This document shows, in pieces, positions 24,301-31,238 of a stretch of DNA of 47,230 nt (its first letter is position 1; every line of letters starts with the position of its first letter). The stretch comes from Brumimicrobium oceani (GTDB lineage Bacteria; Bacteroidota; Bacteroidia; Flavobacteriales_D; Crocinitomicaceae), in assembly GCF_003143775.1 (NCBI RefSeq), contig NZ_QFRJ01000018.1, positions 1 through 47,230 on the forward strand, in the 5' to 3' direction. A program made the position numbers and the translations under genes. The notes below the pieces were generated by a model. That model was not told where the DNA came from. It saw only the letters and a list, made by a program, of their open reading frames with translations, and searched no databases.

Positions 24301-24660
24301 ATGACCACCAAAGAATTAGGAGACTTGGGAGAGCTGAAAGCACAAGAGTTTCTGAGACAAAAAGGATTTCAAATTACCGATACAAACTACCGTTTCAATA
24401 GAAATGAAATAGATATTATCTACTCATTGCCCGGAAAGGTTGTTTTTGTAGAAGTTAAAACCAGGCAAACTGCAGAAATTGGACCACCTTGGAAATCGGT
24501 TACCCGTCACAAACAGCGTCAAATCATAAAATGCGCACATCAATATATTGTTTCTCGAGACTTGGATATTGAAGCACAGTTTGATATTATTTCAATCGTT
24601 CATAATAGACATGGTACCTTTATAGAACATATAGAGGAAGCATTCTATCCTAGATTGTAA
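24301..24660 (+). CDS. yraN: YraN family endonuclease-like protein (UPF0102)
   Basis: A 119-residue member of the YraN/UPF0102 family. It has the order GDLGELKAQEFLRQKGFQITDTNYRFNRNEIDIIYSLPGKVVFVEVKTRQ, with the conserved E-x(n)-D-I/L-V and E-V-K-T restriction-endonuclease-like active-site pattern. It continues RHKQRQIIKCAHQYIVS and FDIISI. The precise role is not established; the fold is that of the PD-(D/E)XK nucleases. Stands alone between the mini-lipoprotein genes and the pseudouridine synthase gene. Confidence 0.9.
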   Translation: MTTKELGDLGELKAQEFLRQKGFQITDTNYRFNRNEIDIIYSLPGKVVFVEVKTRQTAEIGPPWKSVTRHKQRQIIKCAHQYIVSRDLDIEAQFDIISIVHNRHGTFIEHIEEAFYPRL

Positions 24661-24745
24661 GTAGACCGAAAATCCGGTAAAGTCTATGTACTTCGAACTT
24701 GTAAGATTAAAATCTGTGTTTTGAATAGGAATTATAGGATTATCA

Positions 24746-24761
24746 ATTATCAATTGATAAT
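24746..24761. repeat. 16-bp perfect palindrome
   Basis: ATTATCAATTGATAAT is perfectly palindromic, inside a longer run of TTATCAATT repeats (24739-24773). It lies just upstream of the -7 box of the pseudouridine synthase gene and could be an operator or simple repeat. Confidence 0.4.
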
Positions 24762-24779
24762 TTATCAATTATCATTCTC

Positions 24780-24787
24780 TATCTTTG
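24780..24787 (+). promoter_or_regulatory. -7 box of pseudouridine synthase gene
   Basis: TATCTTTG matches TAnnTTTG and lies 19 bases before the ATG at 24807. Confidence 0.6.
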
Positions 24788-24806
24788 CAATATAATTATA
24801 TGAAAT

Positions 24807-25694
24807 ATGAGTAAAAATACTGGAGGAAATCCAAAAAGCAAGGAAATGCGTGGTAAAGGGAAGTCCAAGTACAGCGGTAGTCCGAGTAAGTATTTATCTA
24901 AAGGAAAAGGGAAAATTTCAACGGGCGCGGCAGGCTTACCGAAAAGAAGTCGTACAAGTCAGGGAGAGCCTTTGCCAAAGTTTGATGACAAAATTAGATT
25001 GAATAAATATATAGCGAATGCAGGAATCTGTTCTCGTAGGGAAGCAGACACACTAATTGCGTCTGGTACTGTTAGCGTAAACGGAAAAGTGATTACAGAA
25101 TTTGGTTATAAAGTTAATCCTACTGATGTGGTGCGCTATGATGGTGCTACGATTAAGCGCGATGTGAAAAGATATATTTTGGTGAATAAACCAAAAGATT
25201 TTGGAGTGCGATATTCAGAGGATCCCGCAAAGAAGTCTGTATACAATTTAATCCAGAAAGCAGGTAAAGAAATGCTCTATCCTGTAGGGAAAATGGACAG
25301 AAGTGCATGTGGTTTAATTCTGTATACCAACGATGCTGATATGGACAAAAAACTGATGCACCCTAAGTTTAAGGTTTCTCAATTGTTCCATGTTGTTTTA
25401 AAAACAATAATGTCGGAAGAAGACTTGGAGAAATTAACCAAAGGATTGTTTGTGGATGACATGATGTTCAGTGCGGAAGAGGCCAGCTTTATTAATGGAA
25501 AAGGACACAATGAAATTGGTGTTAAAATTTTCTCTAATAAAAGCAATAAGGTGAAGTTGATGATGGGGAAACTGGGGTATGAAATTATCAAAATGGACCG
25601 TGTTGAATTTGCTGGTCTAGATAAAAAAGACTTACCAAGAGGTCAGTTTAGACACTTGACGGAAAAAGAAGTTTCGTTTTTAAAAATGAGTTAA
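24807..25694 (+). CDS. Pseudouridine synthase, RsuA/RluB/RluF type
   Basis: A 295-residue enzyme. Residues 1-60 form a basic, low-complexity extension (Gly/Ser/Lys-rich), frequent in Bacteroidota homologues. An S4 RNA-binding domain follows (IRLNKYIANAGICSRREADTLIASGTVSVNGKVI, about 62-100). The catalytic domain has YILVNKPKDFGV and PVGKMDRSACGLILYTND with catalytic Asp164. The usual GRLDxxTxGL loop is altered here: R to K, L to M and T to A. It isomerises uridine in 23S or 16S rRNA. Which site cannot be told. Its last base abuts the next gene's ATG. Confidence 0.88.
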   Translation: MSKNTGGNPKSKEMRGKGKSKYSGSPSKYLSKGKGKISTGAAGLPKRSRTSQGEPLPKFDDKIRLNKYIANAGICSRREADTLIASGTVSVNGKVITEFGYKVNPTDVVRYDGATIKRDVKRYILVNKPKDFGVRYSEDPAKKSVYNLIQKAGKEMLYPVGKMDRSACGLILYTNDADMDKKLMHPKFKVSQLFHVVLKTIMSEEDLEKLTKGLFVDDMMFSAEEASFINGKGHNEIGVKIFSNKSNKVKLMMGKLGYEIIKMDRVEFAGLDKKDLPRGQFRHLTEKEVSFLKMS

Positions 25695-26423
25695 ATGAAG
25701 TATTTATTATTTATAGTAGGGCTTGTTTTCTTACTGGTTTCTTGCGATTCAAATGGTGGAGAACAAGAGTTGTCTGGAAGTGAGCCTGGACATAGCAAGG
25801 CTGATTATTTTTATCCTACAGATAGTTTGATTCCATATATTTATGTTTTTCAGAACGTAAACGAACCTTTGGATGAAAAGATTTTGCGTATTTATCGTTC
25901 AGAAACAGACTCTGCTAATGCATTAGTTGTTGAATTTTATAATTCCGACATGAAAATAACTGAAGGCTATACGCATGATATCAATGATGGTTTTAAAGTA
26001 CTTGATCACATGATCGTGGATGGGGACGGTTTGAAAAGACAGGCTAAGCTTACCTCAAATACTTTCTTCCCTAAAGATATGAATGACCAAACTCAATTTC
26101 TATCTGATTTTCCTTCACATCTAGATTCTCTAACGATGATTTATCAATCGAAAAGAAGAATACTAGAGCAAGATAAAAATGTAGAGGTCTTAGGGCAAGA
26201 TGTCCCAGCTCTTGTTATAGAGGACTCTGTAAAAGTACTTTTTGCGAATCCATACACTCAAAAGAGCAGTGGGCAAGGAGTGATGATTACTAGAACATTT
26301 GCAAAGGGTTATGGAATGGTCGCTTGGTCGGCAAATAACCAGGAAATAATGTATAAACTCGAGAAGATTCTGCCAAATAAATGGTGGGATGAGTATGGTC
26401 CAACACCACAAATAATGCCCTAA
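25695..26423 (+). CDS. Lipoprotein of unknown family
   Basis: A 242-residue lipoprotein (MKYLLFIVGLVFLLVSC, Cys17). Its ATG starts right after the stop of the pseudouridine synthase, so the two are probably coupled. The mature protein lacks motifs I recognise: it has a YPTDSLIPYIYVFQNVNEPLDEKILRIYRS start and a C-terminal EILPNKWWDEYGPTPQI. Likely anchored in the inner or outer membrane facing the periplasm. Function unknown. Confidence 0.8.
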   Translation: MKYLLFIVGLVFLLVSCDSNGGEQELSGSEPGHSKADYFYPTDSLIPYIYVFQNVNEPLDEKILRIYRSETDSANALVVEFYNSDMKITEGYTHDINDGFKVLDHMIVDGDGLKRQAKLTSNTFFPKDMNDQTQFLSDFPSHLDSLTMIYQSKRRILEQDKNVEVLGQDVPALVIEDSVKVLFANPYTQKSSGQGVMITRTFAKGYGMVAWSANNQEIMYKLEKILPNKWWDEYGPTPQIMP

Positions 26424-26466
26424 AAATATTAAGGTTATGATTGTGTTTAAGCAGCTCTTGCTATAG

Positions 26467-26488
26467 GCACAAAATTTGTAGTTGTGCC
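26467..26488 (+). promoter_or_regulatory. Leader hairpin before DUF4783 gene
   Basis: GGCACAA (26467-26473) and TTGTGCC (26482-26488) are perfectly complementary, with an 8-base AT-rich loop. The hairpin ends 19 bases before the ATG at 26508. It has no T-run. Confidence 0.4.
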
Positions 26489-26507
26489 TTGGAACGAAAA
26501 GAAAACA

Positions 26508-26891
26508 ATGAATTATATTATTACATCCATCTTGAGTTTAATTTTTGCATTTAATGCAATTTTCACCATACCGTATCAGGAAGTGGAATCGGCCTTTTCT
26601 CAAGGGAACGCAGCGAAAATAATGAATTTGGGAACTACCAAGATGCTCATATCTATTGAGGGGATGGAGGGCGTTTATAGCAAATCTCAAGGAACCCAAG
26701 TATTGAATAGTTTTTTTAAAAACAACCCGCCTAAATCTTTCTCCTTTGGCTTTAAAGGTAAAAATAGCGGGGCATCTACGTTTGCCATGGGTGAGTACCG
26801 CTCTGGAAATGTTTTTCGCGTAAGTATTAAGTTTAAGAATATGAATACCCAGCATCAAATTGAGTCTATAACGATTAACTCTCAGAAATGA
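26508..26891 (+). CDS. DUF4783 domain protein, exported
   Basis: A 127-residue protein from ATG 26508 (the in-frame GTG at 26484 falls in a hairpin and would mask the signal peptide). Signal: MNYIITSILSLIFAFNAIFT. The body fits the DUF4783 (NTF2-like) family: VESAFSQGNAAKIMNLGTTKMLISIEGMEGVYSKSQGTQVLNSFFKNNPPKSFSFGFKGKNSGASTFAMGEYRSG. It overlaps rlmH by 4 bases (ATGA). This pairing with RlmH is usual in Bacteroidota. Function unknown. Confidence 0.82.
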   Translation: MNYIITSILSLIFAFNAIFTIPYQEVESAFSQGNAAKIMNLGTTKMLISIEGMEGVYSKSQGTQVLNSFFKNNPPKSFSFGFKGKNSGASTFAMGEYRSGNVFRVSIKFKNMNTQHQIESITINSQK

Positions 26892-27361
26892 AAATTAAGT
26901 TGATTTATGTTGGAAAAACAGGTAAGAAATTTCTCGAGGATGGTGAAAAGGAGTACACTAAGCGATTAAAGCGTTACCTTCCCTTTGAAGTTATAGAGTT
27001 GGCGGATATCAAAAATGCCAAAAAACGTTCAGAGGATGAGATTAAAAACCTAGAAGCAGAGGCTATCCTAAAAAATATCAAATCAAACGATGTGCTAATC
27101 TTATTGGATGAAAAAGGAAAGGAAATGGGCTCTGTAAAGTTCTCAAATTATCTTCAAAAGCAGTTCAACGCCGGAAGTCAGGGAATAGTATTTGTTATTG
27201 GAGGGCCTTACGGATTTAGTGATTCGGTATATCAAAGGGCAAATGATAAACTGTCTCTTAGCAAGCTGACTTTCTCCCATCAAATGATCCGAATGTTCTT
27301 TATTGAACAGCTTTATCGAGCGTTAACAATTTTGAAAGGAGAGCCTTATCATCATCAGTAG
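26888..27361 (+). CDS. rlmH: 23S rRNA (pseudouridine-1915-N3)-methyltransferase RlmH
   Basis: A 157-residue SPOUT methyltransferase of usual length. It starts MKIKLIYVGKT and has the knot motifs VLILLDEKGKEMGS, IVFVIGGPYGFSDSVY and LSLSKLTFSHQMIRMFFIEQLYRALTILKGEPYHHQ, the last being the highly conserved C-terminal tail. It methylates pseudouridine 1915 in helix 69 of 23S rRNA, using SAM, on assembled 70S ribosomes. It is coupled to the DUF4783 gene upstream. A dispersed repeat follows. Confidence 0.97.
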   Translation: MKIKLIYVGKTGKKFLEDGEKEYTKRLKRYLPFEVIELADIKNAKKRSEDEIKNLEAEAILKNIKSNDVLILLDEKGKEMGSVKFSNYLQKQFNAGSQGIVFVIGGPYGFSDSVYQRANDKLSLSKLTFSHQMIRMFFIEQLYRALTILKGEPYHHQ

Positions 27362-27373
27362 TTCAATGGATAG

Positions 27374-27758
27374 TTTTTAATGTTTAGTTATTAAGTTTAT
27401 GGTTAACGTGATTTGCGCTGGCGGTAGCTTAGGGATACTTGCTAGGCGATCATTTTTTTATTAAATCATATCTTCTGGATTGAGATTTCTCACAAACTTC
27501 ATTGATCAGCAAGTTGCTCAAGGATTATTAGTAAGGGGTTTCATTTCGGGAAGCTCAGTCGTCGAAGAGTTGTTCTGTTGACTTAGCTTGCCAAGGCAAT
27601 GAGTTAAAATGAAAATATTTTGAACAGATTGGGATTACAACAAAATAGTTAGGATGTTACTCTATTCGTTAAGCCTTTCATGTCAATAGCCTTAATTTCA
27701 ATACGGTTGAAATTCAACAGGCTACCCCGCGTTAAACATTAATACTTAAACATTAGTA
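27374..27758. repeat. Dispersed TTAAACATTAA element, copy 2
   Basis: The 391-base gap between converging rlmH and the lipoprotein gene is filled by an element with the same ends as copy 1. The left arm has TTAATGTTTAG, GGTTAACGTGATTTGCGCTGG (27374-27421) and the right arm GCGTTAAACATTAATACTTAAACATTA (27729-27756). The inner hairpin AATTTCAA-TACGG-TTGAAATT is at 27694-27714. This copy is about 250 bases longer than copy 1, apparently by an insert. No coding capacity seen. Confidence 0.6.
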
Positions 27759-28142
27759 TTTAAAGTACTTCAAGCTATCCAAGCTCAATTCCCAGATTCC
27801 TGATTCATTTATAAATGGTTCTTGTGTTACTTGACGGATTTGTTGAACAGAGTTTCCGAATTGCATTCCCTTGGTCGATTTGTTATATTTCACCTTTCCA
27901 GTTTGAAAAAATAAGCATTCTTCAAATGGTTCATCTTTATCGCAAGCTACGCCAAAACCGCTGTCTTTTCCGTCTATACTCAAGAAATTTCTTATCGAAT
28001 CTCCTTTTGTTGGTGAGTAGAATACTGCGGTTCTCCACTGTCCTTTAAACTCCTCGTTATATTTCTCTATGTTTTTAACGTTACAAGAGAGGAAGAACAA
28101 GGCTAGGCTTACAATAAAGAGTAGAGAAATTGAGTTTTTCAT
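27753..28142 (-). CDS. Small lipoprotein of unknown family
   Basis: A 129-residue lipoprotein: MKNSISLLFIVSLALFFLSC with lipobox FLSC (Cys20). The mature part has FKGQWRTAVFYSPTKGDSIRNFLSIDGKDSGFGVACDKDEPFEECLFFQTGKV, with two cysteines suited to a disulfide. It looks like a short lipocalin-like beta-structured domain, but I cannot name a family. It follows rpmA on the minus strand past a terminator, so it has its own promoter. Confidence 0.75.
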   Translation of the reverse strand: MKNSISLLFIVSLALFFLSCNVKNIEKYNEEFKGQWRTAVFYSPTKGDSIRNFLSIDGKDSGFGVACDKDEPFEECLFFQTGKVKYNKSTKGMQFGNSVQQIRQVTQEPFINESGIWELSLDSLKYFKY

Positions 28143-28180
28143 TTTACTTCAGTTAAAATATTTGCGAAAATAAAGATATA

Positions 28181-28214
28181 AAAAAAATGCTGTCCGATTT
28201 CTCAGACAGCATTT
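28181..28214 (-). terminator. Terminator of the rplU-rpmA operon
   Basis: Read on the minus strand, AAATGCTGTC (28214-28205) pairs with GACAGCATTT (28194-28185), followed by more Ts (28184-28181). It lies 24 bases after the L27 stop codon. Confidence 0.85.
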
Positions 28215-28237
28215 AGAATAATTTTATTTCTTGTAGC

Positions 28238-28510
28238 TTACGCTTCAGTTTTTTCCTCTAAAGGTGTAACTGATACATAAGAACGGTTGTTTCTTTTCTT
28301 TCTGAATTCAACAACTCCTGTAGTCAATGCATACAAGGTGTGGTCTTTACCAATCCCAACGTTGTTTCCTGGGTGGTGTTTAGTACCTCTCTGACGAACA
28401 ATAATGTTACCTGCGATAGCAGCTTGTCCACCAAATATTTTTACACCAAGGCGTTTACTTTCCGACTCACGACCGTTTTTCGAACTTCCGACTCCTTTTT
28501 TATGTGCCAT
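28238..28510 (-). CDS. rpmA: 50S ribosomal protein L27
   Basis: A 90-residue protein with the L27 signature [62 protein letters not shown]. Its N-terminal arm reaches the peptidyl transferase centre. It ends with a short acidic tail EEKTEA. It follows rplU by 47 bases on the minus strand in the conserved rplU-rpmA order, and the terminator at 28181-28214 closes the operon. Confidence 0.98.
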   Translation of the reverse strand: MAHKKGVGSSKNGRESESKRLGVKIFGGQAAIAGNIIVRQRGTKHHPGNNVGIGKDHTLYALTTGVVEFRKKRNNRSYVSVTPLEEKTEA

Positions 28511-28557
28511 CTTATTTAGTTTTTTTCAATTCTAGAATAAATTCTAAAATCTTTAGT

Positions 28558-28869
28558 TTATGCTTTAATTCCTGTAATTGTTACCTCAGTAAGGTGCTGA
28601 CGGTGACCGTTTTGCTTTTGGTAACCTTTTCTTCTTTTCTTTTTGAAGACAATTACTTTTTCTCCTTTCAGGTGACGTTCTACTGTTGCAGAAACTGTTA
28701 CACCATCTATAGCTGGGGCGCCAACGTTGATTTTATCTTTGTCACCTGTCAATAGAACACGGTCAAAGTCGATTTTATCTCCTTCTTTAGCGTCTAAACG
28801 GTGTACAAACAAACGTTGATCTTTTTCAACTTTGAATTGTTGCCCTGCTATCTCTACAATTGCGTACAT
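28558..28869 (-). CDS. rplU: 50S ribosomal protein L21
   Basis: A 103-residue L21 protein of normal length: [40 protein letters not shown], then [31 protein letters not shown]-like C-terminus with the KRRKGYxKxxGHRQ motif. It binds 23S rRNA domain VI together with L20. First gene of the rplU-rpmA operon, with a -7 box at 28914-28921. Confidence 0.98.
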   Translation of the reverse strand: [103 protein letters not shown]

Positions 28870-28913
28870 AGCTAATTTAATTAATTATTAATATTCTATA
28901 AAAATTCGGACTG

Positions 28914-28921
28914 CAAATGTA
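28914..28921 (-). promoter_or_regulatory. -7 box of the rplU-rpmA operon
   Basis: Minus-strand TACATTTG (plus CAAATGTA) matches TAnnTTTG. The leader to the rplU ATG is about 40 bases, longer than for other genes here, which leaves space for translational feedback (inference). Confidence 0.6.
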
Positions 28922-28939
28922 ATGATTTATTTATTAAAA

Positions 28940-29866
28940 TCATAAACCTTCAGTTTTTTTTACAATTTGTTTCTTCATGCTATTGGCTGTAAATATGCCC
29001 AATAGAATAATGAACATGGCAAGCACTTGTATCCAACTCAGTATTTCGCCATCAAAAAAGCCAATGATCACTGCGACGATGGGGATGAGGTAGGTCACAC
29101 TGCTGGCAAACAATGCAGATGTTTTTCCAATGAGGTAATTAAATAATATAAGCGAGAGTGCTGTCCCAAGGATAGCCAAGATGGAAATGTAGATTAAGGC
29201 TTTATTCGCATGCTCATTTTCCATGATCGTGGCTGGTGTGTCGAAATAAAAGAATAGAAAAAGCGCCGGTAAAATGGCAAAAACAAAGGCAACTGCGGTT
29301 ACTTTTAACGGTTGTAAATGGCTTAGGTTATAACGCATGGTGTTGGTGCTAAGTCCGTAGCACAAGGTCGCGAAAACAACAGCCATTACATGTAGATAGG
29401 TGCCTGAAGTATCTACGACGGAAACTCCGTTCACTAGTATGACGATTCCTATTGTTCCTATCAAAACGCCAATCACTTGCATACGGTAAAGTTGCTGACG
29501 AAAGAATGAAGCGCCAATAATTAAGGTGAAAATGGGAACCATGCTGTTCAACATTCCAGCATAACCAGAACTAATTCCTGTTTCCGCATAAGTGAATAAA
29601 AACGCGGGAATAAAGCTACCTGCTAGCGAAACAACGGCCAGGCTAATACCTATTTTGTAGGATGTAATGATTTTTAGCGAACGCAAGCCCAGAGGAAGTA
29701 GAGCAGTGGAAGCGAATAACATTCTCAATGTTCCCACTTGATTGCTGCTAAAAATTAAATCTCCGGTGGCTTTGTCTATCATTCCACGTTTCATTAAAAT
29801 GAACGAACTTCCCCACACGGTTGCAAGCAGAATGAGGATTGCCGAATACTTGAGGTTTGCTTTCAT
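28940..29866 (-). CDS. DMT superfamily transporter (EamA type)
   Basis: A 308-residue ten-helix membrane protein with two EamA repeats. Repeat 1 starts ILILLATVWGSSFILMKRGM and includes LRMLFASTALLPLGLRSLK and FLFTYAETGISSGYAGMLNSMVPIFTLIIGASFF. Repeat 2 begins near MAVVFATLCYGLSTNTMRY and ends GFFDGEILSWIQVLAMFIILLGIFTANS. It exports or imports a small metabolite. The substrate cannot be read. Probably leaderless: box TAATTTTG at 29871-29878 is 5 bases before the ATG. Confidence 0.92.
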   Translation of the reverse strand: MKANLKYSAILILLATVWGSSFILMKRGMIDKATGDLIFSSNQVGTLRMLFASTALLPLGLRSLKIITSYKIGISLAVVSLAGSFIPAFLFTYAETGISSGYAGMLNSMVPIFTLIIGASFFRQQLYRMQVIGVLIGTIGIVILVNGVSVVDTSGTYLHVMAVVFATLCYGLSTNTMRYNLSHLQPLKVTAVAFVFAILPALFLFFYFDTPATIMENEHANKALIYISILAILGTALSLILFNYLIGKTSALFASSVTYLIPIVAVIIGFFDGEILSWIQVLAMFIILLGIFTANSMKKQIVKKTEGL

Positions 29867-29870
29867 TCTG

Positions 29871-29878
29871 CAAAATTA
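29871..29878 (-). promoter_or_regulatory. -7 box of DMT transporter, leaderless start
   Basis: Minus-strand TAATTTTG (plus CAAAATTA) matches TAnnTTTG. The ATG at 29866 follows the G after four bases, so the mRNA would begin at or next to the start codon. Confidence 0.5.
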
Positions 29879-29999
29879 GTAGATGATTTTAAATTTAGGG
29901 CGAATTACTTTTTAAAGCTTTTCTTACGTCTCATTTTATTGTAATTCTGAGGTTAATTATGTTAAAAAATGAACTGCTAACGAACTAAAAATTAAATGA

Positions 30000-30031
30000 T
30001 TTGTTCTCTATAAATTGTTTATGTATTTTTG
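30000..30031 (+). promoter_or_regulatory. Canonical Bacteroidota promoter of HMA-domain gene
   Basis: TTTG (30000-30003), 20-base spacer, TATTTTTG (30024-30031), then the ATG at 30048. It is the best full match in the window to the -33 TTTG / -7 TAnnTTTG consensus. Confidence 0.75.
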
Positions 30032-30047
30032 TTAAAATTTGTTACTC

Positions 30048-30539
30048 ATGAGGAACTTTGTATTTTTATCGGTGTTACTATCTTTTCTGTTTGCTTGTGA
30101 GGCTAACGAAAAAGTAGAAAATGAATTCGTTGACGAAAAAAGTGTTTCACCCACGCATGTGGCGACCTTCGAAGTAGAAGGGATGATGTGCAAAAAAGGA
30201 TGTGGTTCCGCAATTAGAAAAAGTCTTTATGAGACAGGCGGAGTTTCGGAAGTGGAAGTTACTTTTAATGAGGGAAACCCTACCAATGAAATAAAAGTAC
30301 TTTTTGATATCAAGAAAACATCAACTGAAAAAATGATTTTCGTTATTGGTGATTTAGCGGAAAGTCGCTATTCTGCTAGATTAAAAAAAGTTACAGAATC
30401 AACAATTGCACCAATGAAAGTCAATAATGACAGTAAGCCAAACAAGCATAAAGTTCAAGATATACCTACAAGAGAAGTCTCTTCCAAAAGCTTTTCTTTC
30501 CCGAATCTCACGAAGTTGTTGAATGGGTTGATTAACTAG
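30048..30539 (+). CDS. HMA-domain lipoprotein (heavy-metal associated)
   Basis: A 163-residue lipoprotein from ATG 30048 (an in-frame TTG at 30039 precedes it). Signal MRNFVFLSVLLSFLFAC with lipobox LFAC. A heavy-metal-associated domain follows at about residues 37-105: ATFEVEGMMCKKGCGSAIRKSLYETGGVSEVEVTFNEGNPTNEIKVLFD. The metal site is CKKGC, with three residues between cysteines instead of the usual two. This CxxxC form is common in Bacteroidota. Copper or another soft metal is likely. The C-terminal 55 residues are polar with no domain. The gene stands alone with its own strong promoter. Confidence 0.86.
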   Translation: MRNFVFLSVLLSFLFACEANEKVENEFVDEKSVSPTHVATFEVEGMMCKKGCGSAIRKSLYETGGVSEVEVTFNEGNPTNEIKVLFDIKKTSTEKMIFVIGDLAESRYSARLKKVTESTIAPMKVNNDSKPNKHKVQDIPTREVSSKSFSFPNLTKLLNGLIN

Positions 30540-30540
30540 G

Positions 30541-31135
30541 TTTTTCCCGCAGATCTCGCAGATTCCCGCAGATGTTTTTTGGTTCGCTAGCGCTCTCTTT
30601 TTCTTCCGCAGATTTCGCAGATTTTCGCAGATGTTTTGGTTCGCTAGCGCTCTCGTTTTTTCCTCGCAGATTTTTTTGCGTCCCCACGTAATTCTCTTTT
30701 CTTTCTTCCTCTTATCTGTGAAAACCTTTTAAGTGCCTCGGCGCTTCTGCATACCTTTTTCTCTTTTTGTTTTTCTCTGCGTATCTCTGCCCCTCTGCGC
30801 ATCTCTGCGTAATTCTTTTCTCTCTTTTTATCTGCATATCTCCGCGTAATCCTTCCCTTCTTCCTTTTTCTCTTCCCTGCGCGCTCTGTGAAAACCCTCC
30901 GTGAAACTTTGTGAAAATCCTTCAAGTACCACCGGCGCTTCCGCATACCTTTTTTCTCTTTTTTTTCTTTGCGTATCTCTGCCCCTCCGCGCATCTCTGC
31001 GTAATTCTTTTCTCTCTTTTTATCTGCGTATCTCCGCGTAATCCTTCCCTTCTTTCTTTTTCTCTTTCCTGCGCGCTCTGTGAGAACCCTCCGTGAATCT
31101 CTGTGAAAATCCTTCAAGTGCCACTGGTGCTTCTC
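30541..31135. repeat. Compound repeat array (57-bp and 192-bp periods)
   Basis: Between the HMA-domain gene and the minus-strand gene cluster lies a 600-base block. Its first part is two copies of a 57-bp unit with CCGCAGAT words and GGTTCGCTAGCGCTCTC (anchors 30581 and 30638). The second part has a 192-bp unit (CCTGCGCGCTCTGTGA at 30876 and 31068; GCGCTTCnGCATACC at about 30740 and 30932). It is rich in CTCTGCG, CTCCGCG and TATCTGCGTATCTC words. A 157-codon minus-strand frame through it is a period artefact. Confidence 0.85.
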
Positions 31136-31175
31136 CCAAGACCTCCTTTCATTGAATGCCTATCCTCCCCAAATA

Positions 31176-31210
31176 AAAAGCCGCTCAAGAAAGAATCTCG
31201 AACGGCTTTA
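31176..31210 (-). terminator. Terminator of the 31239-32831 gene
   Basis: Read on the minus strand, AAAGCCG (31210-31204) pairs with CGGCTTT (31184-31178), with further pairing inside the loop, followed by a T-run. Confidence 0.75.
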
Positions 31211-31238
31211 GTAATCCTAAATCTGGTTTATGAATACC

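Noticed and set aside
30644-31117. 157-codon minus-strand frame in the second array
   Set aside because: Peptide is a Lys/Arg-rich periodic string produced by the repeats.
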